Part shown: positions 20,801-32,400 of the stretch, piece after piece
Layout of the letters: each line of letters begins with the position of its first letter
How positions within the stretch are numbered: position 1 is the first letter of the stretch
Source: Podospora pseudoanserina
Taxonomy: Eukaryota; Ascomycota; Sordariomycetes; Sordariales; Podosporaceae
Length of the DNA stretch: 64,000 nucleotides
Reading direction: 5' to 3'
Assembly (NCBI RefSeq): GCF_035222485.1
Contig: NC_085922.1
Location: forward strand, 2,495,001 to 2,559,000
The notes under the pieces: generated by a model
The model's database searches: none
What the model saw: the letters and a program-made list of their open reading frames with translations, nothing else
Told to the model about the DNA's origin: nothing
Translations under genes and position numbers: made by a program

Positions 20801-22423
20801 TCATGAGCTGGCGGCCAAGTCCTTCTTGAGAGTACCCTGGTACTGCTTCTTCTCCGCAGGGGTCTGGAAAGCACCGTGACCGAACTCGGAGGAGGTATCG
20901 ATCCATTTGAGCTCGACCTTCTCGAGGGCCTTGCGGGAGGTGTGGATGAACATGGACTTGCGGAGGGTCATGATGCGCTTCTTGGTACCAGGGACGGAAC
21001 CCTTGACCATGACGAAGTCGTTCTTGATCTCGCCGTAGCGGACGAAGCCACCCATGCTGCAATCTGTTAGTCTTGAGCTCTTCATATTTCACCAAAAAGG
21101 GGTCAACATACGGAGTGATGGTCTTTTTGGTGACATCGATCTCAGTGGCGGCGTTGTCATCAGCATCACCCTTGCCGATGCGGTAAACCTTGTGGTTGAC
21201 CGAGGTACGGTGGTGGTAACCCATCTGACCGGCACGGGCAACAGTCCACTGGACGTGGGAAGGATGCCAGGCACCGATACAGGCGACCTTGCGGAGACCC
21301 TTGTGAGTCTTGCGGGGAAGCTTCTTGGTGCCCCATCTGGCGGTGACACCGCTGAAACCGTGACCCTTGGTGACGGCGATAACGTCAATCATCTCGTCCT
21401 TCTCGAAGATGGTGTCGATGGAGACGGGCTTCTCGAAGAGGCCGTGGCCGAACTCGACCTTGTCGGCGACGGAGCCACCGTTGATCTGGATCTCCATGAG
21501 GTGGGCCTTCTTCTGCTTGAGGGGGGTCTTGCGGATCTGGGTGTGGGCAAGAACGCGGACGACGGTGCAGTACTTCTTGATGCGCTCGAGCTCGCGGGTG
21601 ATGGAGGCACCGCTGTTCTCGGAGTGCTTCTTGGCGTACTTGGTGAAAGCCTTCTTCTTGGACTTGTACCAGTTCTTGTAGAAGCGGCGCTTGACCTCAT
21701 CGGACAAGTGCTCGGCCCAGACGGTGGTGAGGGAGCGGAGACCGCGGGGAGTCTCGATGTACTATTTCGTGTGTTAATTCGGCCGTCTCTTCTTCTTCCT
21801 CAGCTGGACAGTAATGACTTACACCAACCAGACCCACAACAATCATCTGTAAAAGATGTTAGCCATTGACATAAATAGAGCCAAGCGGGCTGTGTTGCGC
21901 GTACAGGAGGAGTATCAATGATTGTCACAGCTTCCACCACTTCCTTCTTGTTGGCCTTGGCACCGGGACGGTCCATGTCGCGGACGATGGTGGTCATGCC
22001 GGCCTTGTAGCCCATCGCAGCCGTCAGGTGAACGGGCTTCTTGGCGTCGTCCTTGGGGAAGCTGTCATGGTGCACAACAGTTAGCCTCCATCTTTTCGGC
22101 CGAGGCTGGTGTCTGAGGGGGGAAAGGTTTTCATATTCCACTTACGACTTGACCTTTCCTCTATGGCGGGCAGCGCGCTTGCGCGGCAGGTAGGCCAAAG
22201 AGCCATGGCGAGGGGCCTCGTACTCTGTTCGATGTTGTCAGTCCTTTGTCGCCGTTTGCAAACTTCTCGCCCAGTCCCGATGCCACAATCGCAGTGCTCC
22301 AGATCTCCAGAGATGTTGTCGCAGAATTCGCCCATCTTGAAGCCCCCGCCACATCGAAATTGGGATCGAGACTGGGGGGATTCGAGGTTCGAAGAGAGGG
22401 CGCTACTCACTGCGGTGAGACAT
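20801..22423 (-). CDS. RPL3: 60S ribosomal protein L3 (uL3)
   Basis: Six exons on the minus strand: complement(join(20801..21056, 21112..21761, 21823..21846, 21905..22061, 22146..22224, 22411..22423)), 392 residues, the usual eukaryotic L3 length. Exon 1 is only 13 nt (ATG TCT CAC CGC A), and the 186-nt intron 1 follows directly. Exon 4 is 24 nt and encodes MIVVGLVG, completing the conserved [18 protein letters not shown]. Exon 5 carries [22 protein letters not shown], which includes the region whose His is modified in yeast L3. L3 binds 25S rRNA close to the peptidyl transferase centre and contributes to subunit assembly. Intron-rich 5' ends are typical of fungal ribosomal protein genes. A palindromic CACGTG site and a TTAGGG-type motif lie upstream. 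Confidence 0.97.
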
Positions 22424-23189
22424 GGTTGCTGATGTCCTCGGTTTTACCGTGATGTGAAATGGAAAAATCCCCCAGGTCCGAACCACAAGAGCAGAAAAGT
22501 CGTCCTGAAATTTGGAGGTAGGTTGAATTTTTGTGTGGAAAATGGAGCTGGGCGCTCGGGCCAATTGCAGCGGAGCCCTAACTGGCTCAGCCCACTGAGA
22601 ACTGCTCCTGTTCTCAATCACGCCCCACTCTGTGATGCCCCCAGCAAGGCTTTTCGCTGCACGATTGCTCCGAGTGCTAGTCACGTGACTTCCATGCCAT
22701 GCTCATACGCCATACCAAACTTTGGCTTTTCTCAAATATCAAGCTAAAAGACAGTTACAAGCTGCCGGAGAAACTCTTTCAAACAAGGAAAATGTTGTGG
22801 ATAGCAACTAAACTACTGCGACCATGCCTGATCGCCCTGTGAAGCAACGCTTCGAAAGAAGAGTCCATACATGACAAAACACCAAACCCAACGAACTACT
22901 ACCCCGAAGATGTTGCCCCGCCAAATAAAGCTTTTGAAGCTCTCCATTCCTATCCGATTCCACATGTACATTCCCAGTTGCGACAATGGCACAGGACCCT
23001 GCCTCCCCTACACTCCATGCCCCGAACTTACTCTACGAAAACACGAAACCAACCGCTCCCTCGCCTAACACACGAAAGAAAACAAGCCAAATATGCGTGA
23101 GCAAACGCTGGTATAAGACGCACAAAACAGAGCGCCCTCGGTGACAAAGAAAATCAAGTCGTGACTAGAAAACGGCCAATCGGTTCGTC
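22424..23189. other. RPL3 promoter and 3' side of SSN6
   Basis: The right part should be the 3' UTR of the minus-strand SSN6 gene; the left part is the RPL3 promoter. It contains the 12-bp palindrome at 22679-22690 and an AGCCCTAAC motif at 22574-22582. No gene is recognised. Confidence 0.6.
22574..22690. promoter_or_regulatory. Candidate RPL3 promoter motifs (CACGTG palindrome, TTAGGG-like)
   Basis: AGTCACGTGACT (22679-22690) is a perfect 12-bp palindrome with the CACGTG core recognised by Cbf1-type bHLH factors. AGCCCTAAC (22574-22582) contains TTAGGG on the opposite strand, the Tbf1/telomere-repeat type core. They lie about 150-270 bp upstream of the RPL3 ATG. Cbf1 and Tbf1 are known regulators of ribosomal protein genes in some yeasts; their role here is inferred. 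Confidence 0.45.
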
Positions 23190-26095
23190 CTAATTGCTCT
23201 CGACCTTTTGGCTCATGATGCCATTGATGCTGGCGCTGGTGGGTGTTCCATTCTTCATCTCAGCTGTCGCTGAACTGGGACCAGAAGCAGGCCCGGAGAT
23301 GATGTCACCCTTTTTATCCTCTTCCTCACTGTCATCGTAGTCCTCATTGACATGCATTTTTCGGGCGGCGCGCTCGGGCTCATTCGCCGGGGGTGGGTGA
23401 GGGGCCGGAGGATGCGAATGCTCTATCCGCCTTTCCTCTTGTGCCGGGGGATAGTCTTTGTGGCTCGGTCCGGGCTGAGGACCAGGTCCATCGTGCATGA
23501 TGCCCTGCATGGAGGACGGGCCCTGCTGCATTGGGGGCAGATGAGCAGGGACAGAATGTGACTGGGGATGATGGGCAGCCTCAGATGGGTGATACCCTTC
23601 GTTGCCATGACGCTGCTCCTCCGCACGGCGAATCTCTTCAGCTCGTCTTTGTTCTTCTACTCGTCTTTGTTCCTCTACGCGTCTGTGGTCCTCCATACGC
23701 CGCTCGTCGAACCGGTGGGCTTCCGATGAGTTGCGACGATACTCAGGGCGCGGAGGAGTAGAAGGGCGGCGGTGCCGCAGATCTTCCATGCGTCCGCGCG
23801 ACTCTTCCGTGGCAGGCTTCTTAGACTCGCGATCATCCTCCCACTCACGCATGCGCTTGGGGCCAACCGAGGGAGGGCGTGGGTCATGTTGCTCCCGGTG
23901 ATGGGGACCGTCAAGAGGCATGCCTTGATGAGGAGGATGAGGGACACCAGGCTCAGGACCATTGGGTCCAGCCTGCTCAGACGGGTGCGGGGGGTAAGGA
24001 GGTTGATGCTGGGGATAGGCCGACTTTGGTGAAGGCATACGGTTGTCATGCATGGGGGCTCGGCCGTCATTTCTCGGGCTATTGGTGCGGTATGGCATGA
24101 GAGGATTCGGGGCCCCTCCATTTGGAGGTGCGTTGCTCGGTTGAAGAACGGCGGCGGGTGCATGTCCTCCATAGTTCGGATTTCGCACACGCGGTGGAGG
24201 TCCAGCCATCTGGGGAGGAGGCGGCTGTTGCTGCGGGGGAGCTGCGTAGTGACCCGGGGGAGGCGAAGGACCACGCCTGTGCGGCTCCAGACCTCTGCTT
24301 GCCTCCTGGTACGGCCTCGGCTGCTGCTCCTGTCTCGGACTGGGCGGGCGTTGCATGGGAGGAGCTTGACCCCGGAATTGCTCGCTTCGGTCGGAAGCAT
24401 ACGGGTTGGGGGGCTGCGGCGGAGGATTGATCTCGGCAACACGGCCAGCCCACGAGTTGGGACCGCCCGGTCCAGCACCATTGTGCATCGGCTGCGGGGG
24501 TTGCGACTGCGGCGGCGGGCCGGAGCCAGCCCACTGAGGACCCGGAGGACCAACTGCACCTGCAGCCTGATAAGCTTGTGGGTGAACATCAGTGGGAGTT
24601 GGTGCCTGTCCGGGAGGGGCGCCGTTTTGTCCTCCACTTCGCAGGAGTTGCAATCGGCTCTTGACGTGCGGGTTGTTGGGATCCAACTCGGCAGCACGCT
24701 GGTACGCGTCAAGGGCGTCGGCAATCTGGTTGTTACACGATTCATACAGAGTACCCAGATCATACCAGACCTCCGAGATGAACGGGTTGAGGCGGATGGC
24801 ACGCGAATAAGCATCGAGCGCATCTCTATACTGGTTGATCTGGTAGTAAAGCACACCGATGGAACACCAGAAGGTGGGATTTCTCCCATCGCGGTATACG
24901 GCCTGCTGGTAGGCTTCGTATGCCTTCGGATACTTTTGCTGCTGCATATAGCACCGGCCGAGAAGGTACCAGCTCTGTGCATCCGAGTTGTCGGCTGCCA
25001 CAGATTTCTCCAGGTACTCGATGGCCCTGTCTTGACTGGCAAAGCTTTGGCTTTGGTTGTGGTGCAGCCAGCCAAGTTGCTGGAGAACCTTGGCGTGGTT
25101 GGGATCCCGCTCAAGGACACGGTGATAGGCAGCCTTGGCGTTATCAAACTAGAACAAGGTCAATATCATTGGCGGGTCAGACGTGATAGAGGCGAAACTC
25201 ACGTCTTTTTGCTGCTCATGTACGTGTCCAATCTGGAACCAGATGTCTTCCTCTGTCAATGGAGCGGGAGGAGAGGTGACGATGTATCTGAAGCACTGCA
25301 GTAGATCATGTCAGTATCTGCAAAACGTCGTGGAGAGTTCTGGTGACCTACATCCAACGACTGGGTGTATTTCTGCTGTTGTTTGTAGATTATGCCCAGG
25401 CGGAAGTAAATCTCATGAGCCTTGTCGAACTGCGGGTCCATCGCCATGACTTCGGCAAATGCCTCCTCGGCATGCTCCAACGAGCCATATCGATCATAGA
25501 GAATACCGATGCCGTACCACAGGCGTGGTTCTTTGGGGTTGGGCAATTTCAGCAGGGCATTTTGGTAAGCCTGGTATGCCTGTTGAAGGTCGTCCATCAT
25601 GAGGTAACAATGACCTGTAGAGATAGTTGTCAGTCTTTGTAGCACCGAAACTGACTGTGTGGGTTGGCGTACCTAAACTGCCCCAGGCCTCGCCATTGTT
25701 CCCATCAAGCTTGATGATTGCGTGTAGATATTCCGCCGCCTTGGGGAAGTTCTCCTGCGTCCTCAGGACGACACTGAGGGCGTTTAAGGCATTGATGGAG
25801 TTTGGATTGGCTGTAAGAGCTCTTTCATAGCATGTCATCGCTTCTTCCAGATTTCCCATGCGTTCAGCCAAATTACCTGCAGCTTCGTCAGTACTCATGC
25901 GTCGCGTGACAACCAGCCTCAGCAGTGTTGAATGGACATACCAAGCTGGATCCACACCACCTCGTTCATTTGTAACAAGGTCGATGTCTGACGCGATGCC
26001 GCAAGAGGGGGAGGCGGGCCGGGAGGTCCAACTGCGCCAGGAGGGGGATGATGGATCCGCATCTGCATCGGAGGGGAAGGGTGATGGTTCGCCAT
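23190..26095 (-). CDS. SSN6: TPR corepressor Ssn6/Cyc8 (rcm-1 type)
   Basis: Five exons on the minus strand: complement(join(23190..25148, 25203..25295, 25352..25614, 25673..25876, 25942..26095)), 890 residues. The introns are 54-65 nt. The N-terminus MANHHPSPPMQMRIHHPPP is short and rich in His and Pro. Then come about ten tandem TPR units (residues 45-390), with typical motifs such as WGSLGHCYLMMDD, WYGIGILYDRYG, WYLLGRCYMQQQKYPKAYEAY and VWYDLGTLYESC. The rest is a disordered Pro/His/Gln-rich tail with a charged segment of repeated RRVEEQ/RRAEEI units (coded near 23625-23690). This architecture matches Ssn6/Cyc8, which binds Tup1 through its first TPRs and is recruited by DNA-binding repressors to silence carbon-regulated, developmental and stress genes; the Neurospora homologue is RCM-1. 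The conserved TPR sequence crosses every splice join. Confidence 0.95.
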
Positions 26096-29000
26096 GTTGC
26101 GTTATAATGTTGTTGTGCTTTAAGGCCGATGGAGATGGGCCACCGGGAAGGTTGGCTGACTTGGGAGTTCGATGCACGTGGAAGGGGGTAACAGTGGCGG
26201 GCGTTGTCAGGTACCACTACGACCAAAAAACAAGCTTTGGATTAAGCATAGACGCCTCTTTCCATCAAGCTAGCTACCCAGGGAGTTATAGGTGGCGCCG
26301 TTGAGACAGCAAAATACGTGTCGTCGCGCTGACACGAGATGGTGGAGGGAGCTGCTGGTTTGGGAGTCACGGCGACGGCGGATAGCTCCAAAAGCTGGGC
26401 GTCGGCTCGCCAATTTCACTCAGGCGACAGGTAAAGTGGAACAATTGTAAAAGGGAGGCGCGAGGTCGGGGGTGGTGGTGGTGGTGAAAAACAAGACGTG
26501 AAGCAAACGGAGATGATAGAGAGCAACTGGAAGGGATTGGTGGAAGCACTCGGCCCAGGTCAGTTGAGAGGCCGAAAGGGGGGAAAGAAGGGAAAGAGAA
26601 CAGAAGCCCGGGAAGAAATCTCGGGATGGGAAGAGTACGACTTGGTTTCGCAGCGGCAACTCCCCCAACCCATGCCAAGCCCTGCCCAGAGAAGCGAGTG
26701 GAGGGATGGCCCTTTGGCTGTTCCGCTCATGTCTTGCAGCACGAGGGTGGGCAAGTCGCGCCAGGTTTCCGACAGGTCCCTGGTACCAGCATGCCGAAGC
26801 TGTGCTGTGGGAGCCTCTACCCGCCACTTGAAAATTTAGTGCCGCATCGCTAAACAGACCAAGGACCACGCCGAAACAGGCATCACTTATCATTTCTGCA
26901 GTTCCAGTTTGGATTTTCCAATTTTGCTCCGATTCCATTCCATCTCTTTTTCTTGTCATCGAGGTTTTGGGACGCAGACCAAATGACGAACCACGATAGG
27001 TCCAGCTGCGCGATATCGGGAAATAATTTAACAATGGCGACAAACAATCGGCTGTTCTTTGTTGGATGAAACGGATCACTGAGCGACACAAGATGACAGA
27101 ACAAGATGGCATTTGGGTCGATGATTTCATGCACGACGCGTGGGCTCGGTCCCGCCGCTCCAAGGCATCACCAGGTAACGAGCGTTTCATCCCATATTTT
27201 CCCCGTGTGTGTGTGTGTGTATCTCGGTGGCGGTGCCTGTCCAAACAAGTTCTCGTAGGATGTGTGCTGTGTGGTTCCTCAGCCTGACGGCGGCTGATGT
27301 GCTTCCCCAGGGCCGCATCCCCAAGGGTTCGAGCTGGTACCAGGTACTTGGTCGGTACGTCGGTGGCCGAACACCAACCTCTCCTCCAGGGGAGGGCGTT
27401 TCCGGAGGAAGCGGCTACGCCATTTCGTTTTGGAGAGTGGATACCGCAGAACTGTGGCGACGGTGCAACGAGCCGGCCGGCCCTCCACCATGCGTCCCGC
27501 CCGCATCTCAGCAACCAGACAGACAGGGGGGCCCCACACCCACTCTCCCGTGCCCACTGTCCACCACCAGTCCACCACAAACCACAGCCAGCCAGCCAGC
27601 CAAGAGCAAGCGGCAGCCAGCGAGCCACCAGCCAGCCCGTCACCAACGATGCGACGCAGAACCCTATCGCCCCAAATGAGCTGGTCCGCCGTAATTGGAG
27701 CTCGATAAATCATCGGAAAATAACTGCGCCTGCCATGCACCGTGACTGCGAGCCTGTTTCTCGCTTGTACAGGACGGGAGCAATCTCGAGCCGTCAGCTC
27801 TTATTATCCCCTCCTCTGGGGGAACACGATCATGCTGTCATTCTCGCCTCGGTACCTATACAGCCACACAGTGATAAAGACAGCATGATCGCCGATATAT
27901 AAATGATTTCCCTGGTCGATGAAACGGCTGGTGAATACGCCGAGAGACGGGAATATCTATCTCGGAGGATCTTCTGTTCACAAATGCTACCTTGAGGAGA
28001 ACGGGTTGCAGTTGGCATCTCTCGCTCACCACAGCACCTACATTAGACCAAGCAGGCGGCTTGGTCCTGCATGCGATTCAAGCACTCCCAAAAGCCGGCA
28101 ATAATGTCTTCGTGTAAGGCATATAGACCTCGGAACTTCAACGGTGAGGTGCACCGCAAACCGGCCATTGATGCATCCCGTAGGTGGTTTTGATGGAGTT
28201 GTGAGCAGCGCCCCTTGGGCGCTTTGGGATTAGAAAGTCTGGTAGACCGTTGAAATCCTCAAGTTGACATCAAAAATACCCTTGATGTAGGAATTGAGGC
28301 TCGAGTGGGGCATCAAGGGCGTACCTTTCTTTGTAAACCTTTCCGGAGTCTTGACAACTCGCACTACCCACGCATAAATTTTCAGAGAGTCAATCTGATC
28401 TGATCTCTGCCCAGCGGTTTTTGGGAGCCTTCCAGAAGGAAGAATAGACGCACATGCCGCGTCCGTGTTTCAGTGTCAGCATGACGCTGAAATCACCGTA
28501 TGGTCAAACGCCATCGACGAAACCCCCAGGCACCCTGCTGAGCGAAGAGAGACATATCCAGAATTTTTGAACTCGAATCTTTGAGTACCTTTCCAACTTG
28601 GATAGAGGGAAAGCCCCGACGGAAAGCCGATCACGTCCCCCCTTCTTTCTTCCAAGTTGCCCGAAGGTGGACGCATCGACCGACGGGACCCAAGAAACGG
28701 TCATCGGCAGCCCCTTGCCCCTCTCTGCCCCTCACCGGCTGCGCGCACGTTCCAGGGGCAAGAATAGAAGGCAGAAGAGGGTTATGTAAGGTAAGGGCGA
28801 GAGGGTGACTCCCGTAGTGCTAGCCGCTACTGCAGTTTTAGGCAACCCGCACCATGCACATGGGTTGGGCAACATATCATTTAGGTGGCAGTTGAGATGG
28901 ATGAGCTCTCAGGGTTATTTAGGTGTGTCAGGCAGGCAGGCTCGAACCTGCCACCAGCGACTCGCGGGCATCCGGCGTTCTTCCAGTCTCGATCTGGATC

Positions 29001-29179
29001 TGATCTGAGCTGATCGATGGGTTAATGGTGCGAGTTGGAAAGTGGACGCAGCATAAAACGACGTTTCGTTTTGATTCAGTCAACACGCTCCCTCTCCCCC
29101 ATTATCCTTGTTCTCCGTACCTAACCCACCTCGTTTCAAGCTCGCTCGAAAGACATAACTACAAGCAATCGTCCCGTTG
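26096..29179. other. SSN6 upstream region and gene-poor sequence
   Basis: The first kilobase would be the SSN6 leader and promoter, T/C-rich on the minus strand. A (GT)n tract lies at 27205-27221. A 408-codon open frame on the minus strand (26420-27646) has no recognisable domain and a low-complexity composition, so I do not call it. An 11-bp hairpin lies at 28468-28492. I see no protein gene. Confidence 0.5.
28468..28492. repeat. 11-bp inverted repeat (hairpin)
   Basis: TTTCAGTGTCA (28468-28478) and TGACGCTGAAA (28482-28492) can pair over 11 bp, with one G-T pair and a 3-nt spacer. The role is unknown. Confidence 0.7.
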
Positions 29180-29408
29180 ATGGCATATCAGATCCCAGTT
29201 ACAGGCAGTAAGAGATCTAGTTCCCCGCTACCTAAACAGATATAAGGTACGTCTGACATTGACAACAGGCTGTTTCACGTCGATAAGCAAACGGGGCAGT
29301 GCCGCATACCAGCCATCCTTCAGCCTACATATAACAAGCAGCACCTATCCAACTGCCTGCCGTGCCTCTTTTCGAAGGGAACAGTGCCAAGCCCTCTGGG
29401 TTGGGTAA
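29180..29408 (+). CDS. Candidate small spliced gene (55 codons)
   Basis: This is a tentative model: join(29180..29207, 29269..29408). The 61-nt intron has strong signals: GTAAGA at the donor, CTGAC as branch site 12-17 nt before the acceptor, and ACAACAG at the end. Joining the exons gives an open frame of 55 codons starting MAYQIPVTGSCFTSISKRG and ending at TAA. Upstream (29080-29155) is a C/T-rich stretch followed by an A-rich CAAG-like segment, as in fungal core promoters. The peptide has no recognised family and no clear signal peptide. It may instead be a spliced non-coding RNA, or chance. It lies inside more than 8 kb without other genes. Confidence 0.3.
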
Positions 29409-32400
29409 TAAGCGGTCTATTCAACTGGGTCAACTTATCAGGTCCATACTTTTCTGTCTCACCAAGGCACAGCTCGGTCTCGATTGCGGCACTGTCCGAC
29501 CTCACTGGAATTATTCAACAGTGGAAAAATGATCCTAAACGAGACACCTAGGTGAAGCCTGCCCTCCAAAAAAGCAAAAGTCTGGCACACGGTGATTACA
29601 CAAGAGAGCCCATAACAGCAGCACGTGTTGGGACCTACCTCTTACAGGAGGACAAGAACTGACGCTGTGATCACCAACTAGAAAGCTGCAACATGCACGA
29701 ATATGCAGGCCCGGCTCAACTCGTAGTGGCATCTTTTCGTTTGCCATTTGCCCGCTACTGTTGCAGAAGAGTCGAATGAGATGTGCCTCCAAAAGCAAAA
29801 ACAAGCAAAGATGTGGCTTATCAGCTGTTGGTGAGCCGAGAGAGAGTAACCCGCCGGTCCCTTGGGGTCGATCCCGACACAGCATATTTTGGTGCTGACA
29901 GGCTGACACCCGCGGCTGGACGGGGGTGGAAGCCGGTGTGAAAGGCGGCGGTTGTGCGCAAAGACTGAAGATCTCTTCTGGGATTCGAAGATGGAAGGTC
30001 CGATGTGCCCGATTTGCTGCATTCCCTGGGCTGGGGGGAGGGGGTTGGGATACTTATCTCATTACTCACCTGCCCGCTCGCTCACCGATTTCACCATCCC
30101 TCATTTACCACTTTTCCCCCCAGTTGACGCTCCTACCGGGTTGCTCAACTCATCACACACTTTTCTGCAGTGATGGGTGGGTGTGTCTGAGGAGGGTGGG
30201 CAGACACCAGGGCAGAGACAGGGGGGTCCAAATGGATGCAACGGGGAAATGTCTCTCTTGGAACCATCCGCGAGTGTGGGTCGGTGGCACCCCAGCTTTT
30301 TCCTTTTCCTCTTCTCCCTGGGCAAGGGTCCCGTTTTCCATTTTCACGTCTTGCGGAGAATGTTAGGTAAGCGTCATATCGGGCTGGTCTTGAATTACGG
30401 GTAGTCTAAACCATTTGAAGAAATGAACTTGCTTAAATGCGTGATTCTCTTGTGGCCAATTACTGTCATATCACGTGATCTGTAGGTGTACGAGTCGGCA
30501 CGCTCAGCCAGATCGAGGGGGGGAAGCTCTAAAAAGAGACAAAGAAACCGTCGAGGGCTACCCGGGGCGGCAGGCTCAAATCATGCCGTGCTCCCTCCAC
30601 AGAACGGGCGCATACATTATGATAGCGTCGTCGTCGTCGGCTTGTGGGACATGACTGTGCACCCCCCCTGCTGTGCCTGTACCGTGGTAGCAATGCTGCA
30701 GCTTTTGCTTGCTTCTTCTTTCCCGTTGCGGTGGCAGACGGAGGCAATTTTCTCGGTGGTTTTGTTATTCTTTTGATTTACCATTTTTCGCTTATTATGC
30801 AGTGGTATTTATCTTGCTCACTTTCCTTCTCCCGGTTCGAAGAACCGTCAACGCCAACTGTTGCCCTTCTCGCTCGCTTGTGGTCTCCTTTCCCCACCCC
30901 CCACTACCACGGGCGGTTCAGGCTGTGACATGACGATGGCCCGGCATTTTTATATGTATTTATTTTCCAACCTTACCGTATCCGACCAGCCGCCGAACCT
31001 GCATTTGACCAAAGGAAAATGCAGACGCATCATGTGTCAGATGCGTTGGCCTTTTTTTCTTTCCATGCAGAGCAGCAGCTTCTGGTTACGCACCTCTCGG
31101 TTGGGTCTTGGCGCGCGTTTTTGCACCATTTCCAGAATCTGTCTCGATCAAAATCGGGGGCCCATGTTGGTTGGGCAGGGGGTTTTGAAATGAACCACGA
31201 CCAGAAAGACGCCCCCCGAGTGGAAAATGAAGGAAGTTTTTGTGCTGTTGATATCGTGGACTGAGGTAACATTTACCAGAAAGGAGGACAGATCACCCTC
31301 GTTTCATTAGTCATGCGGACGGTGTGCATGCATTAACAACAGAAAACCTTGTGTCATCAACCCCAGCTGCCGAGACTCGGCCCCCGTTCCTAAGGTTACC
31401 CCCCTCTCTTCCCGCAGACACGTGAAGTGGTGAGGGCCCGAATCGGCTTTTTCTGGGGTTGGGGTTAGAAGGTAGTGCAGCGTTAGCCCGGTCGTTTTTC
31501 TTTCTTACCCCTCTTGTTTTCGTTGTCTTCGCTGCGTGCCAAGAGAATGCCCAGAAGGCTTGATCGTGGGTAGTCAGTTGTCAGCATTTTGGGGAAGAGG
31601 AAAGACAAGAGATAATGGGTGGGTGGTGGATGGATTATTCGTTGCTAGAGCCGACAGGTTGACAACTCATCATTCACTGCCTCCTTTTTGGTTGGGGATT
31701 GGAAGGATGGGATGGAAAACCGCCCCTTCCCCCCCGCGGTTCGTCTTGTTCCCTCTCTCACCGCCGTCGCAGCGCATGATCATCGTTGATCATGGGCTTC
31801 CAGCTCCTGCACTGGAACTCTTCGTCTGGTGTGCGTGGTGGAGGTGAAAGGTCCCTGACGTAGATGGGTACCCTACACACCGAGTAGGGTTGGGCGATCT
31901 TATCAAATGCCAGATAAGTTATCGCCCATCTCATCATCAGGACGGTCGGTTGTCTATAACACCCGCTGGTGGTAAGGGGGGGGGCCTTCTTATTGAGATA
32001 TTAATGAACCTCTCCCCAGAATCTCACGAACCATCACATCACCGCCGCCAGATGTGAAGCAAGGGTTCACAACAGCAGCGTCACGAACGGGGGCCCCACA
32101 GAAAACCTGGCCGTGCCGCCGGGGAGAAGGAAGGTGCCTGGTAGAAGCGTGTGAGATCGAATCGTTCGGCGGAGAGCGCGGCCCATCTCAAACAAGCCAG
32201 GCCCATTTTTATTTTTTTATCTCCTTCCTACCGGCGGCATGGGCACGGTTTTTTTGTTGGTTGGATGCACACACCCTTCATTTCGTTAGTGCAGCCCCGC
32301 TTTTTGGAGGGCGTGTGGGTGGGGGTGGGTGGATTGATTTTTACGACCTTTTGATTGATCTTCTTTTTTCCCCGGCTTGGCTTCTGGCTTGATATCGGAG

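Noticed and set aside
21054-21869. 271-codon frame antisense to RPL3
   Set aside because: It runs through RPL3 introns and exons; acidic Leu/Gly/Asp composition typical of antisense to a basic ribosomal protein.
23675-25304. Long frames on both strands within SSN6 (490 and 418 codons)
   Set aside because: They overlap the conserved TPR and proline-rich coding sequence in other frames and lack domains.
26420-27646. 408-codon minus-strand frame upstream of SSN6
   Set aside because: No domain, frequent Trp, Arg and His in a random-looking pattern, and it ends in T/C-rich leader-like sequence; most likely chance.
28925-28995. tRNA-like T arm on the minus strand (GGCAGGTTCGAGCCTGCC)
   Set aside because: The loop is one base too short for a T loop with a proper 5-bp stem, and no matching acceptor, D or anticodon arms can be drawn.
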